Assembly: GCA_021775385.1 (NCBI GenBank) | Contig: JAJFHW010000152.1 | Coordinates: 1-5,224, forward strand | Direction of reading: 5' to 3' | Length of the DNA: 5,224 nucleotides | Source: Hyphomicrobiales bacterium | GTDB lineage: Bacteria; Pseudomonadota; Alphaproteobacteria; Rhizobiales; HXMU1428-3 | In this document: positions 1-5,224 of the stretch, piece after piece | Numbering within the stretch: the stretch's first letter is position 1 | How the letters are laid out: each line of letters opens with the position of its first letter | Position numbers and translations under genes: made by a program | Notes under the pieces: model-generated | Seen by the model: only the letters and a program-made list of their open reading frames with translations | Database searches by the model: none | Told to the model about the DNA's origin: nothing

Positions 1-346
1 CTTCACATTTGAATATACATAACATATAATGAATATGTCCTAAGCGATCTACAGAAAAATTCAACAACGTCCAAATTTAGCCTAATTATTGAAGCAAATC
101 CTTCATTGAACACTGCACATAAAATACCAAGCGACAAAAACTAAAATGTGCAAAATGTTGCAAAATTATATAAACTGCAAAAAATCGAATCAGATAAACA
201 AAAACAAATATTTCTATTCCACGACAAGTCTTAAGGAATGAGCTTTGCTTCACAAAATGTGCGCCAACAGTCAAAAACTAAAAACACGATCTCTTAATAG
301 GCCATTTATTAAGTCCCTAACGCAGTCTGCAACGAAGGCGAAACAA
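1..346. other. AT-rich non-coding leader upstream of the ialB-like gene
   Basis: No convincing gene lies here. The stretch is very AT-rich and holds only weak structure: a 6-bp hairpin (ACATAT at 22-27 with ATATGT at 33-38) and three close copies of TGCAAAA (149-155, 159-165, from 177). An open frame in phase with the ialB-like gene begins at a TTG (245-247) behind AAGGA (233-237). The 34 residues it would add are basic, have no family character, and would bury the signal peptide, so I treat it as non-coding leader. The gene left of the window is unknown. Confidence 0.6.
147..174 (+). promoter_or_regulatory. Weak candidate promoter for the ialB-like gene
   Basis: TGTGCA (147-152) matches TTGACA at 3 of 6 positions and is followed after 16 bp by TATAAA (169-174), which matches TATAAT at 5 of 6. 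In such AT-rich DNA this pattern is expected by chance fairly often, so it is only a candidate. A start here would give a 5' untranslated region of roughly 165 nt. Confidence 0.2.
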
Positions 347-844
347 ATGAAATTCGTACTCGCATCTCTTTTTCTAAGCTTATCACTTGGCCTAACAAGT
401 GGAGCAAAAGCTGAATCATTCAAAGTTAGAAAAACTCACGGTCATTGGCACTTAAGTTGCGGCACACCACCCGGAGCTAAAAGTGAAAAGTGCGCGCTTG
501 TACAAGACGTCACGGATGAAACAAGACCAAACTACAGCCTGCGGGTCATTTTCCTACGTTCAAGAGATGGAAAAAAAGAAGTACTTAGAGTTGTTGCTCC
601 CTTAGGTGTATTACTCCCAACAGGGCTAGGTCTAAAAATCGACAACACTGATATGGGTCACGCCCAATTTATGAAGTGCGGTAAAATTGGCTGTATTGCC
701 GAAGTCGTCGTCACCAACAAAATCGTAGAAAAATTCAGAACCGGTAAAAACGCCGTTTTCATTATCTTCCAAACCCCAGAAATCGGCATTGGCTTTCCTG
801 TCTCTTTAAATGGCTTTGGCGCAGGGTATAGAACCCTGAAATAA
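347..844 (+). CDS. ialB: Invasion-associated locus B (IalB) family secreted protein
   Basis: Encodes 165 residues. An N-terminal Sec signal peptide (residues 1-22, Lys2, a hydrophobic core, then a GAKA/E cleavage site) predicts export to the periplasm. The mature part carries the IalB-family signature: a CGTPPGAKSEKCALVQDV-type block (Cys38, Cys49), RVVAPLGVLLPTGLGLKID (81-99), a Cys111-Cys116 pair, and FIIFQTPEIGIGFPVSLNGF (138-157). The four cysteines probably form two disulfides (inference). IalB was named from Bartonella erythrocyte invasion, but the family is widespread in free-living alphaproteobacteria and its molecular role is not settled, so the name does not imply virulence. I chose ATG 347 because it places the signal peptide at the N terminus and has GAAGG 8 nt upstream; an in-frame TTG at 245 would add 34 unlikely residues. 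The gene stands alone and converges on the next one. The family call is from recognised motifs. Confidence 0.9.
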   Translation: MKFVLASLFLSLSLGLTSGAKAESFKVRKTHGHWHLSCGTPPGAKSEKCALVQDVTDETRPNYSLRVIFLRSRDGKKEVLRVVAPLGVLLPTGLGLKIDNTDMGHAQFMKCGKIGCIAEVVVTNKIVEKFRTGKNAVFIIFQTPEIGIGFPVSLNGFGAGYRTLK

Positions 845-863
845 GAAGAAACAATCTGAATAT

Positions 864-898
864 AAATACATCTAAATATTCAATATTTAGATGTATTT
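864..898 (+). terminator. Perfect 17-bp inverted repeat, probable ialB terminator
   Basis: AAATACATCTAAATATT (864-880) and its exact reverse complement (882-898) surround a single C, beginning 19 nt after the ialB stop. A short T run (896-899) ends the right arm. The stem is almost all A-T, unlike a typical GC-rich intrinsic terminator. The symmetry gives a T-rich end on both strands, so it could act in both directions. Position argues for a terminator; a protein-binding palindrome is the alternative. Confidence 0.6.
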
Positions 899-999
899 TC
901 AAATCATCTGAAATCAATATACCCCTTTGTTTCTCAACTTTGACAAGGGCAACTTCACTCAAAACCAAAACAGTCCTTATTAAAAATTTCACAAAAAAA

Positions 1000-1055
1000 C
1001 CACCGACTTATAAAAAGACCTCTCATATCCAAAAAAGGTTTTTAAAAATCAGTGG
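1000..1055. repeat. Imperfect inverted repeat in the convergent intergenic region
   Basis: CCACCGACTTATAAAAAGAC (1000-1019, plus CT) pairs imperfectly with AGGTTTTTAAAAATCAGTGG (1036-1055). The ends (CCAC/GTGG) and inner blocks (AAAAA/TTTTT, CCT/AGG) match, with three mismatches and a 2-nt bulge. It sits between two better terminator candidates belonging to convergent genes. It could be a decayed terminator or a chance structure. Nothing else is seen in 901-1082. Confidence 0.35.
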
Positions 1056-1082
1056 CTTAATTGTGTAAAAACAAGTTTTAAA

Positions 1083-1112
1083 GAAGGCCAACCTTTTTTG
1101 AAGTTAGCCTTC
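1083..1112 (-). terminator. Intrinsic terminator of the PAN/Cys-repeat gene
   Basis: Read on the minus strand, GAAGGCTAAC (1112-1103) pairs with GTTGGCCTTC (1092-1083) as a 10-bp stem with one G-T pair and a 10-nt loop. It is followed by TTTAAAACTTGTTTT. The hairpin begins 11 nt beyond the TAG stop at 1124-1126. The GC content, spacing and T-rich tail fit a Rho-independent terminator. Confidence 0.75.
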
Positions 1113-1123
1113 AACCATTTATT

Positions 1124-2170
1124 CTAGCGCCATTGAATGCCAATTTTTCCTAACAAGCGACATGTTTTTAAAGTCACCTTACGTTTTTTATTCTCTTTAA
1201 AACGCTGTCTTGGAGAAACCTTACGACACCACCCAACATGTCGGCGATAATTATTATGCCAACGTGGTCCATGTAAATCACATCCCTTAGCTATGTTTTT
1301 ACGAAAATGAGCAATCGCTGCTTCAGCATACTCATGACAAGGTCCAGACTTCTGACCTTCATAAGCAAAACATTGCTGTAACTGTTTAGAGCGGATTTTT
1401 TGAGCCTTCACAGGAGCACCCTTTTCAGCCCGCAAACACCAAGAATAATGCTTTTTATAGTTTTTTCCCCAGCGTCCAGTCTCTATGGGTCCACAACCAC
1501 TTTTCGCCCGGCTTGAATTTTGTAAAACAGCCACATTAGCATAGTGCTCGCACTGCGAACGCTTTCCATAACTCAGCTCTTCAATGCAAGAATTAATCGC
1601 ATTTTTCTGACCAATTCGTTCCGATTTACGTTCTTTGGCAGACATGCGCATGCAACGGCGGAAATGACGCTTACCATTTGCGTGCCAACCACGACCACGA
1701 TAACCACAACGATTTTTCACATTTTGCTCATTCAACTGAAGGGCCCTGCCAGCCCACTTATCACAGCGATCAACAGCTTGATTATGCAAACGACCTTTTT
1801 TAGGGCCAAGATCATCATTTAAAACACGATAATCTTTTTTCTTCACACCAGAGATACAACAGCCATTTTTAAACCCTGTTGCCACATCTCTTTTCAAGCG
1901 ACATTCTCCTACACCTTCAGATCGATAAGGTCTTACATATGTCCAAGCCTGACAGCGACGATCTCCAGCGCATTTTTTGCGGCACAATGCAGGGCTACCA
2001 GTATCATTTGGAAAAACGGAATAATCCTGCCCTAATAAAATTTTATTATTTTCAATGGCCATTTCAGCTGAAGCCGAGCCAATAAACGCGTATGAAAACA
2101 TCAAAACAGAAAGAGCCAAAACTCTCATCGAAAAACTCGATAATTGACGAATAAAAATACTCTTAATCAC
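1124..2170 (-). CDS. Secreted PAN/Apple-domain protein with three 71-residue four-cysteine repeats
   Basis: Encodes 348 residues and starts at GTG (2168-2170) with GGAGGG 6 nt upstream. A later ATG (2126-2128, residue 15) has a much poorer ribosome site. Residues 1-35 form a signal peptide (Lys3, Arg8, Arg16, hydrophobic core, SASA/E), so the protein is exported. Residues about 42-115 resemble a PAN/Apple domain: GQDYSVF, CRKKCAGDRRCQAWTYV, GECRLK and GCCISGVK, with six cysteines (63, 67, 73, 90, 104, 105). PAN domains usually bind proteins or carbohydrates. Residues 136-348 are three 71-residue repeats, each with four cysteines, including C-x2-[WY]A, an RW/GW and H-x2-[WR]C. The C-terminal part is strongly basic (many Lys/Arg). 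All 18 mature cysteines are in even-numbered groups, so they may be fully disulfide-bonded (inference). I recall similar CxxYA...GCG...RW...HxxWC proteins in alphaproteobacteria but no function. Envelope or extracellular binding is plausible, not shown. Confidence 0.85.
   Translation of the reverse strand: MIKSIFIRQLSSFSMRVLALSVLMFSYAFIGSASAEMAIENNKILLGQDYSVFPNDTGSPALCRKKCAGDRRCQAWTYVRPYRSEGVGECRLKRDVATGFKNGCCISGVKKKDYRVLNDDLGPKKGRLHNQAVDRCDKWAGRALQLNEQNVKNRCGYRGRGWHANGKRHFRRCMRMSAKERKSERIGQKNAINSCIEELSYGKRSQCEHYANVAVLQNSSRAKSGCGPIETGRWGKNYKKHYSWCLRAEKGAPVKAQKIRSKQLQQCFAYEGQKSGPCHEYAEAAIAHFRKNIAKGCDLHGPRWHNNYRRHVGWCRKVSPRQRFKENKKRKVTLKTCRLLGKIGIQWR
1127..1765 (-). repeat. Coding region for three tandem 71-residue Cys repeats
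   Basis: The repeats begin at Cys136, Cys207 and Cys278 (1765, 1552 and 1339), exactly 71 codons apart, and the third ends at the last residue. Within each unit the cysteines follow C-x18-C-x(17,18)-C-x21-C. Shared positions include [WY]A four residues after the first Cys, GC or RCG at the second Cys, a Trp 7-8 residues later, and H-x-x-[WR]-C at the third. Sequence identity between units is low outside these positions, so the duplication is old and length-constrained. Confidence 0.85.
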
Positions 2171-2176
2171 GAAAAA

Positions 2177-2182
2177 CCCTCC
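2177..2182 (-). promoter_or_regulatory. Strong Shine-Dalgarno that fixes a GTG start
   Basis: GGAGGG on the minus strand lies 6 nt before the GTG at 2170 and is the best ribosome site in the window. It decides for the GTG over the ATG 14 codons downstream. A TATACT hexamer on the same strand (2209-2204) could be a -10 element, but no good -35 accompanies it. Confidence 0.8.
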
Positions 2183-2284
2183 AATTACAACCTGACAAAA
2201 ATCAGTATATTAAAAACAGATAGCCCATAAAAGTTCATAAAAAGAATGAACCAAACCAAAAAAAACCAAACTAACGCCAACAAC

Positions 2285-2302
2285 TGACACAAATTCATGT
2301 CA
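2285..2302. promoter_or_regulatory. Operator-like 18-bp palindrome upstream of the PAN/Cys-repeat gene
   Basis: The sequence fits TGACANNAATTNNTGTCA, symmetric at 14 of 18 positions with two-base asymmetric spots on each side. On the minus strand its end forms a perfect TTGACA hexamer (2303-2298), but no -10 is visible 16-18 bp downstream. A further TGACA half-site occurs at 2193-2197. It resembles a binding site for a dimeric repressor, 115 bp before the GTG start. The regulator is unknown and chance is possible. Confidence 0.35.
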
Positions 2303-2337
2303 AAACTATAGCTCTTAGCGGAAAATACTATCCATAA

Positions 2338-2602
2338 CTCTCTCATTCCACAACTAAGCAAAAATTAAATTATGAGCCAAGACTGAAGGGCATAGCGAAG
2401 CGTTTCGCCTAGCCCGGCGCACAAGATCAGCACGAACAGAGTAGCGCGGTTTGACATTGGGAAACCTAAAGCGCCAAGAAAATACGAGTACGGATAAATT
2501 GATCGCAAAAAAGTCCCCCCTCATAGGGCCCGTCGCTACAATTCTCCAGTTGCAAGTGTGCAATCTAAAGTACCATTAAAAAAGTAATAGCCCGTGAGAG
2601 AG
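2338..2602 (+). repeat. Structured non-coding repeat, upstream copy (U)
   Basis: GC-richer non-coding DNA that aligns by eye with the copy downstream of the MATE gene. Shared blocks, in order: CAT-N-GCGAAGCG (2391-2402), AGATCAGC (2424-2431), CGGTT (2447-2451), GGG-N-AAC with AAGCGC (2459-2474), TACGGA (2489-2494) and AGCCCGTGAGAGA (2589-2601). The first to the TACGGA block spans 104 nt here and 105 nt downstream. After that this copy carries about 90 nt absent from the other. Its ends, CTCTCTCA (2338-2345) and TGAGAGAG (2595-2602), are perfect inverted repeats; the left end looks like the other copy's terminus with CGGCTA lost. Hairpins include GCGAA/TTCGC (2395-2408) within GGGC/GCCC, GGTTT/AAACC (2448-2466) and TTGCA/TGCAA (2550-2563). 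It may be a MITE-like element or a structured RNA in the MATE leader. The left boundary is uncertain. Confidence 0.6.
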
Positions 2603-2716
2603 AAAGCTCTTTCACTAAATTATGAATTGAGTATTTGGTGCCAAAGAAATAAAGTCACACAATTCCAAGGAAACTCCCCTTTATCTTCTGGGCAAAAGAA
2701 AGCAAACCGAAAAAGA

Positions 2717-4141
2717 ATGACAAGTCCGCCCCCCCCAGCCTCATCTCAAAAAGAGAAAGCTGGCAGCATAAACACCCTTGAACAATCCACAAAAAGCATA
2801 AATGAAAAACTAGAAAGAAAAGCCAAATTTTTAACTGGCTCAACCATGTCTCATATCATCACGATGACGCTGACATCTGCCATTGGGTTAATTGCTATTT
2901 TCTCAGTTGATTTTGTCGACTTTTTTTTTCTCAGCCAACTTGAAGACACCTCAATCCAGGCCGCCCTTGGTTTCACAGGAACATTACTTTTCGCAACAAC
3001 TTCGGTTGGTATTGGCTTTGCGATTGCCTCTTCAGCCACAGTTGCCAGAGCCGTTGGAGAAGAAAATCATGAAAAAGCCAACCGCCTAGTCATAAATAGC
3101 TTAATTTATACAGGTCTAGCTTCAAGCATAATCGGTCTTTGCCTCTTCATTAGCCTTCCCTCCATTCTTTCGGTCTTAGGAGCTAAAGAACACGTATTCG
3201 AACTTTCAAGGTCTTACCTACAGATCTTGGTTCCAACAATGCCAATCCTTGCTATCGCAATGTCGGCAGGTGCATGTTTAAGAGCTCTCGGCGATCCGAT
3301 GCAAGCCCTATATATTTACGTTGGCGGCGCATTAATTAACGCCGGTCTAGATCCATTACTAATATTCACCTTTAATCTTGGCATGGATGGCGCGGCTATA
3401 GCTTCAGCAATAGCTCGTATTGGCATGCTCTGTATGAGCCTATACGGATTACTGATAATTCATAAAATCAGAACAAAAACCAATCTACAAAAATTAAAAC
3501 AAGACTTAGCACCCTTTAGCTATATTGCCCTTCCTGCAATTCTAACAAATATCGCAAGCCCAATTGGCAACGGCTATGTCACCTACGCACTGGCCCCCTT
3601 TGGCAACGCAGCAGTTGCCTCTTGGGCCATCATCGCTCGCATATTACCACTTACCTTTGCAGGCATATTCTCTCTCTCAGGAGCCGTCGGCCCTATTATA
3701 GGCCAAAATTTAGGGGGAAAACGATATGACAGAGTGCAACAAACATTTTTTGACGCCATAAAATTCAGCACCATCTACGTGCTCTTTGCTTGGGGACTTT
3801 TAGCGCTGGCAGCCCCAACCATTTGCGACATCATGGAGCTCAAAGGAGAAGCAGCTGAATATGTCATCTTCTATTGTTACTGGCTCATACCAGGCTTTGG
3901 CATGATCGGCTATATGTTCACGGCCAATGCGGCATTCAATAATTTAGGTAAAGCCCACTACTCAACCTGGCTCAACTGGACAAGAGCAACCCTTGGAACA
4001 GTACCTTTTGTAATCATCGGAACATATTATTTTGGTATTTACGGTCTACTCTCCGGCCAAATTATCGGCGGCGCTATAACAGCGTTTTTAAGTCTATATA
4101 TTTGCCAAAAGTTGATCAAAAAATTACAAAAAGAAAAATAG
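2717..4141 (+). CDS. MATE-family multidrug/metabolite efflux transporter
   Basis: Encodes 474 residues, normal for a MATE antiporter, which exports cationic or other small molecules across the inner membrane using Na+ or H+ gradients. About twelve hydrophobic segments in two halves follow a 44-residue polar tail. Family marks: ARAVGEENHEKANR (110-123), RALGDPMQALYIYVGGALIN (189-208) followed by LDPLLIF and GMDGAAIAS, and in the second half GPIIGQNLGGKRYDRV (325-340). Asp65 and Asp68 in the first membrane segment are candidate ion-coupling residues (inference). The substrate cannot be predicted. The start is uncertain: ATG 2717 has only a poor AAAGAA-type ribosome site. The frame remains open upstream to a GTG at 2594 that lies in the end of the upstream repeat, without a ribosome site. 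The next Met (2846) would remove a family-like KFLTGSTM stretch. The gene is flanked on both sides by related structured repeats and converges on gshA. No clear terminator directly follows it. Confidence 0.9.
   Translation: MTSPPPPASSQKEKAGSINTLEQSTKSINEKLERKAKFLTGSTMSHIITMTLTSAIGLIAIFSVDFVDFFFLSQLEDTSIQAALGFTGTLLFATTSVGIGFAIASSATVARAVGEENHEKANRLVINSLIYTGLASSIIGLCLFISLPSILSVLGAKEHVFELSRSYLQILVPTMPILAIAMSAGACLRALGDPMQALYIYVGGALINAGLDPLLIFTFNLGMDGAAIASAIARIGMLCMSLYGLLIIHKIRTKTNLQKLKQDLAPFSYIALPAILTNIASPIGNGYVTYALAPFGNAAVASWAIIARILPLTFAGIFSLSGAVGPIIGQNLGGKRYDRVQQTFFDAIKFSTIYVLFAWGLLALAAPTICDIMELKGEAAEYVIFYCYWLIPGFGMIGYMFTANAAFNNLGKAHYSTWLNWTRATLGTVPFVIIGTYYFGIYGLLSGQIIGGAITAFLSLYICQKLIKKLQKEK
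2729..2736 (+). repeat. C8 homopolymer in codons 4-7 of the MATE gene
   Basis: Eight consecutive C bases encode part of a four-proline run just after the chosen start. Such a run is conspicuous in AT-rich DNA. Gain or loss of one C would shift the frame and abolish the transporter, so this is a potential slipped-strand switch. A T9 run (2931-2939) in the same gene, in the first membrane segment, is a second slippage-prone site. Confidence 0.9.
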
Positions 4142-4175
4142 AACAAGTCATTTTTTATTAAATTCAAAGGCATGT

Positions 4176-4524
4176 TTTATTTTCTCTCACGGCTATTCCA
4201 CTGCTATCGCAGTGGGCCTCCGAGAGGCGGTGCTAGGTACCGGACGCCTATGGCGTCATGTCCGTGCTCTGAAGAAGAGCACTCCCTTCTTCGGTTAGAT
4301 ATTTCATAAGTTTTTTAATTAATTCAATACTATCGTGACATGCTCTAGAATAAACTTCACGTCATGAAGAAAGAGTGACGCCATTTCTGCGTCAGAACAT
4401 GGCGAAGCGACAGTACAGCCCTGTGTATTAGATCAGCCCAAACCGAGCGCAGCGAGTGCGGTTGCTTGTGGGCAACTGAAGTGCATTCAAAAGAGCTACG
4501 GAACAGCCCGTGAGAGAAAACAAA
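4176..4524 (+). repeat. Structured non-coding repeat, downstream copy (D), with terminal inverted repeats
   Basis: A 349-bp non-coding element between the convergent MATE and gshA genes. Its ends, TTTATTTTCTCTCACGGCTA (4176-4195, plus TTCC) and the reverse complement at 4500-4524, differ by two substitutions and a one-base gap. Inside are CCACTGC/GCAGTGG (4198-4215), GCCTC/GAGGC (4216-4228), GACGCC/GGCGTC (4243-4257), GTGCTCT/AGAGCAC (4264-4282), TGACGC/GCGTCA (4376-4394), AACCG/CGGTT (4441-4463) and GTTGC/GCAAC (4461-4476). ATGGCGTCA (4250-4258) can also pair with TGACGCCAT (4376-4384). No protein-coding frame or target-site duplication is evident. The right 127 nt match the copy upstream of the MATE gene. 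A MITE-like element or a structured RNA fits; it does not show the RNase P, tmRNA or SRP RNA signatures I know. Confidence 0.7.
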
Positions 4525-4555
4525 GCAATATTAAAAAATCCTTTTTTAATATTGC
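4525..4555 (-). terminator. gshA terminator hairpin containing the stop codon
   Basis: GCAATATTAAAAAA (4525-4538) and TTTTTTAATATTGC (4542-4555) form a perfect 14-bp stem with a 3-nt loop. On the minus strand it is followed by TTTGTTTTCTCTC. The gshA stop (4548-4546) and its last two sense codons lie in the stem. The U-rich tail is supplied by the end of the neighbouring repeat element. The A-T-rich stem is atypical but the geometry fits an intrinsic terminator. Confidence 0.65.
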
Positions 4556-5224
4556 AATTCCTCATAGACTTTATTCACGTCCTGGTTCCACTCATTATTA
4601 AAGAGATCAACCAAACGCTCAGATAAGCTCCAGCCATCTTCAACAATTTCATGCAGTGGCTCTAGGAATATCCGCTCATCTTCACCCTCAGGGTTTTTAA
4701 AATCACGTGTCTTTAAGCCAGCATCAGACATTGCCAAAACTTCTTTAGCAATGTCATTCAATTGATAAGCCTTTATCTCTGTTTTTAATCCATGTTGCGG
4801 CACAGCATCACGAAGCAACTGGCGTTCATTTGCAGTCCAAACCTTGACCAAGTCGTAAGCTGCATCCAATGAAGCTTCATCATATAAAAGTCCGGTCCAA
4901 AACGCTGAGAGCGCTGGCAAGAAAGGAGCCGGGCCACAATCGGCTCCGCGCATTTCAAGAAATTGCTTCAAACGTACTTCAGGAAAAATCGTTGTTAAAT
5001 GAAGTTCCCAATCATCCATAGTTGGGAGTTGCCCCTCAAATCCGTCGAGTTCACCTGCCATAAACTTAGAAAACGGCTGCCCCAACACATCAATATAGTC
5101 GCCATCGCGGTAAACAAAATACATAGGAACTTCAAGGGCATAATCAACATAACGTCCAAAATCCATGCCATCTTCAAAAACAAAAGGAAGCATGCCTGTA
5201 CGATCATTATCAACATCACGCCAA
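4546..5224 (-). CDS. gshA: Glutamate-cysteine ligase, plant/alphaproteobacterial type (partial, C-terminal half)
   Basis: Catalyses the ATP-dependent joining of L-glutamate and L-cysteine, the first step of glutathione synthesis, in the cytosol. The 225 visible codons (stop TAA at 4548-4546) form the C-terminal half of a protein usually about 450 residues long; the 5' end is beyond the right edge. The frame stays open to the edge with WRDVDNDRTG before the first internal Met at 5193, so that Met is not the start. Family marks: RTGMLPFVFEDGM, YVDYALEVPMYFVYRDG, LHLTTIFPEVRLKQFLEMRG, ADCGP and TGLLYDEASLDAAYDLVK. These match the GCS2-type ligases of plants and alphaproteobacteria, not the E. 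coli GshA type. Nothing looks damaged. It converges on the MATE gene across the repeat element, and its terminator overlaps its stop codon. A relation to the neighbours is not evident. Confidence 0.93.
   Translation of the reverse strand, partial: WRDVDNDRTGMLPFVFEDGMDFGRYVDYALEVPMYFVYRDGDYIDVLGQPFSKFMAGELDGFEGQLPTMDDWELHLTTIFPEVRLKQFLEMRGADCGPAPFLPALSAFWTGLLYDEASLDAAYDLVKVWTANERQLLRDAVPQHGLKTEIKAYQLNDIAKEVLAMSDAGLKTRDFKNPEGEDERIFLEPLHEIVEDGWSLSERLVDLFNNEWNQDVNKVYEELQY

Noticed and set aside
245..346. N-terminal extension of the ialB-like gene from a TTG start with an upstream AAGGA
   Set aside because: It would place 34 basic residues before a clear signal peptide, and ATG 347 has its own GAAGG at suitable spacing.
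762..992. Minus-strand open frame of 76 codons overlapping the end of ialB
   Set aside because: It runs through the 35-bp palindrome and antisense to ialB, with no recognisable protein character.
1544..2085. Plus-strand open frames inside the PAN/Cys-repeat gene
   Set aside because: They are antisense shadows of a gene whose own frame has a signal peptide, domain and regular repeats.
2451..2479. TTGACA at 2451 as a promoter for the MATE gene
   Set aside because: No acceptable -10 follows at 16-18 bp, and the hexamer falls in the conserved hairpin of the repeat.
2354..2563. Minus-strand open frame of 69 codons in the upstream repeat
   Set aside because: It lies wholly in structured repeat DNA, has low-complexity basic character, and the other copy does not preserve an equivalent frame.
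2340..2716. A known riboswitch upstream of the MATE gene
   Set aside because: No cobalamin or guanidine-type consensus was recognised, and the region is better explained as a copy of the repeat found downstream.
4176..4524. RNase P RNA, tmRNA, SRP RNA or a tRNA in the downstream element
   Set aside because: The conserved RNase P core, tmRNA ends, SRP tetraloop region and a tRNA T-arm motif were looked for and not seen.
2338..4524. A complete composite transposon carrying the MATE gene
   Set aside because: No transposase gene or target-site duplication is visible, and the two flanking copies are strongly diverged.

Overview
The window reads as a chromosomal segment of an AT-rich (by eye roughly 40% GC) alphaproteobacterium. 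Two genes point that way: an IalB-family secreted protein, and a plant/alphaproteobacterial-type glutamate-cysteine ligase whose C-terminal half enters from the right edge. The genus cannot be fixed from this sequence; a marine low-GC lineage is a guess. No rRNA, tRNA, CRISPR array, transposase or integrase was seen.

Layout from left to right. Positions 1-346 are AT-rich non-coding leader. An ialB-like gene (347-844, +) has a Sec signal peptide and is followed by a 35-bp perfect palindrome. It converges on a minus-strand gene (1124-2170) with its own terminator (1083-1112). That gene encodes a secreted, basic, cysteine-rich protein: signal peptide, one PAN/Apple-like domain, then three exact-length 71-residue repeats, each with four regularly spaced cysteines. 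It starts at GTG behind a strong Shine-Dalgarno, and an operator-like palindrome lies 115 bp upstream. A MATE-family efflux transporter follows (2717-4141, +). It converges on the partial gshA gene (4546-5224, -), whose terminator hairpin includes its own stop codon.

The most unusual part is non-coding. The MATE gene is flanked by two GC-richer structured sequences, at about 2338-2602 and 4176-4524. They share, in the same order and orientation, several blocks and an identical AGCCCGTGAGAGA end. The downstream copy is bounded by inverted repeats of about 24 bp and is full of hairpins. Both copies keep a homologous hairpin whose paired bases differ in a compensatory way. They could be a MITE-like element family or a family of structured non-coding RNAs; nothing here decides between these.

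The genes do not form one operon: orientations alternate +, -, +, -. Functional links are weak. Two products are exported to the cell envelope (IalB-like and PAN/Cys-repeat), one is an inner-membrane exporter, and one is a cytosolic enzyme of glutathione synthesis. The MATE gene carries a C8 tract in codons 4-7, a possible slippage site.
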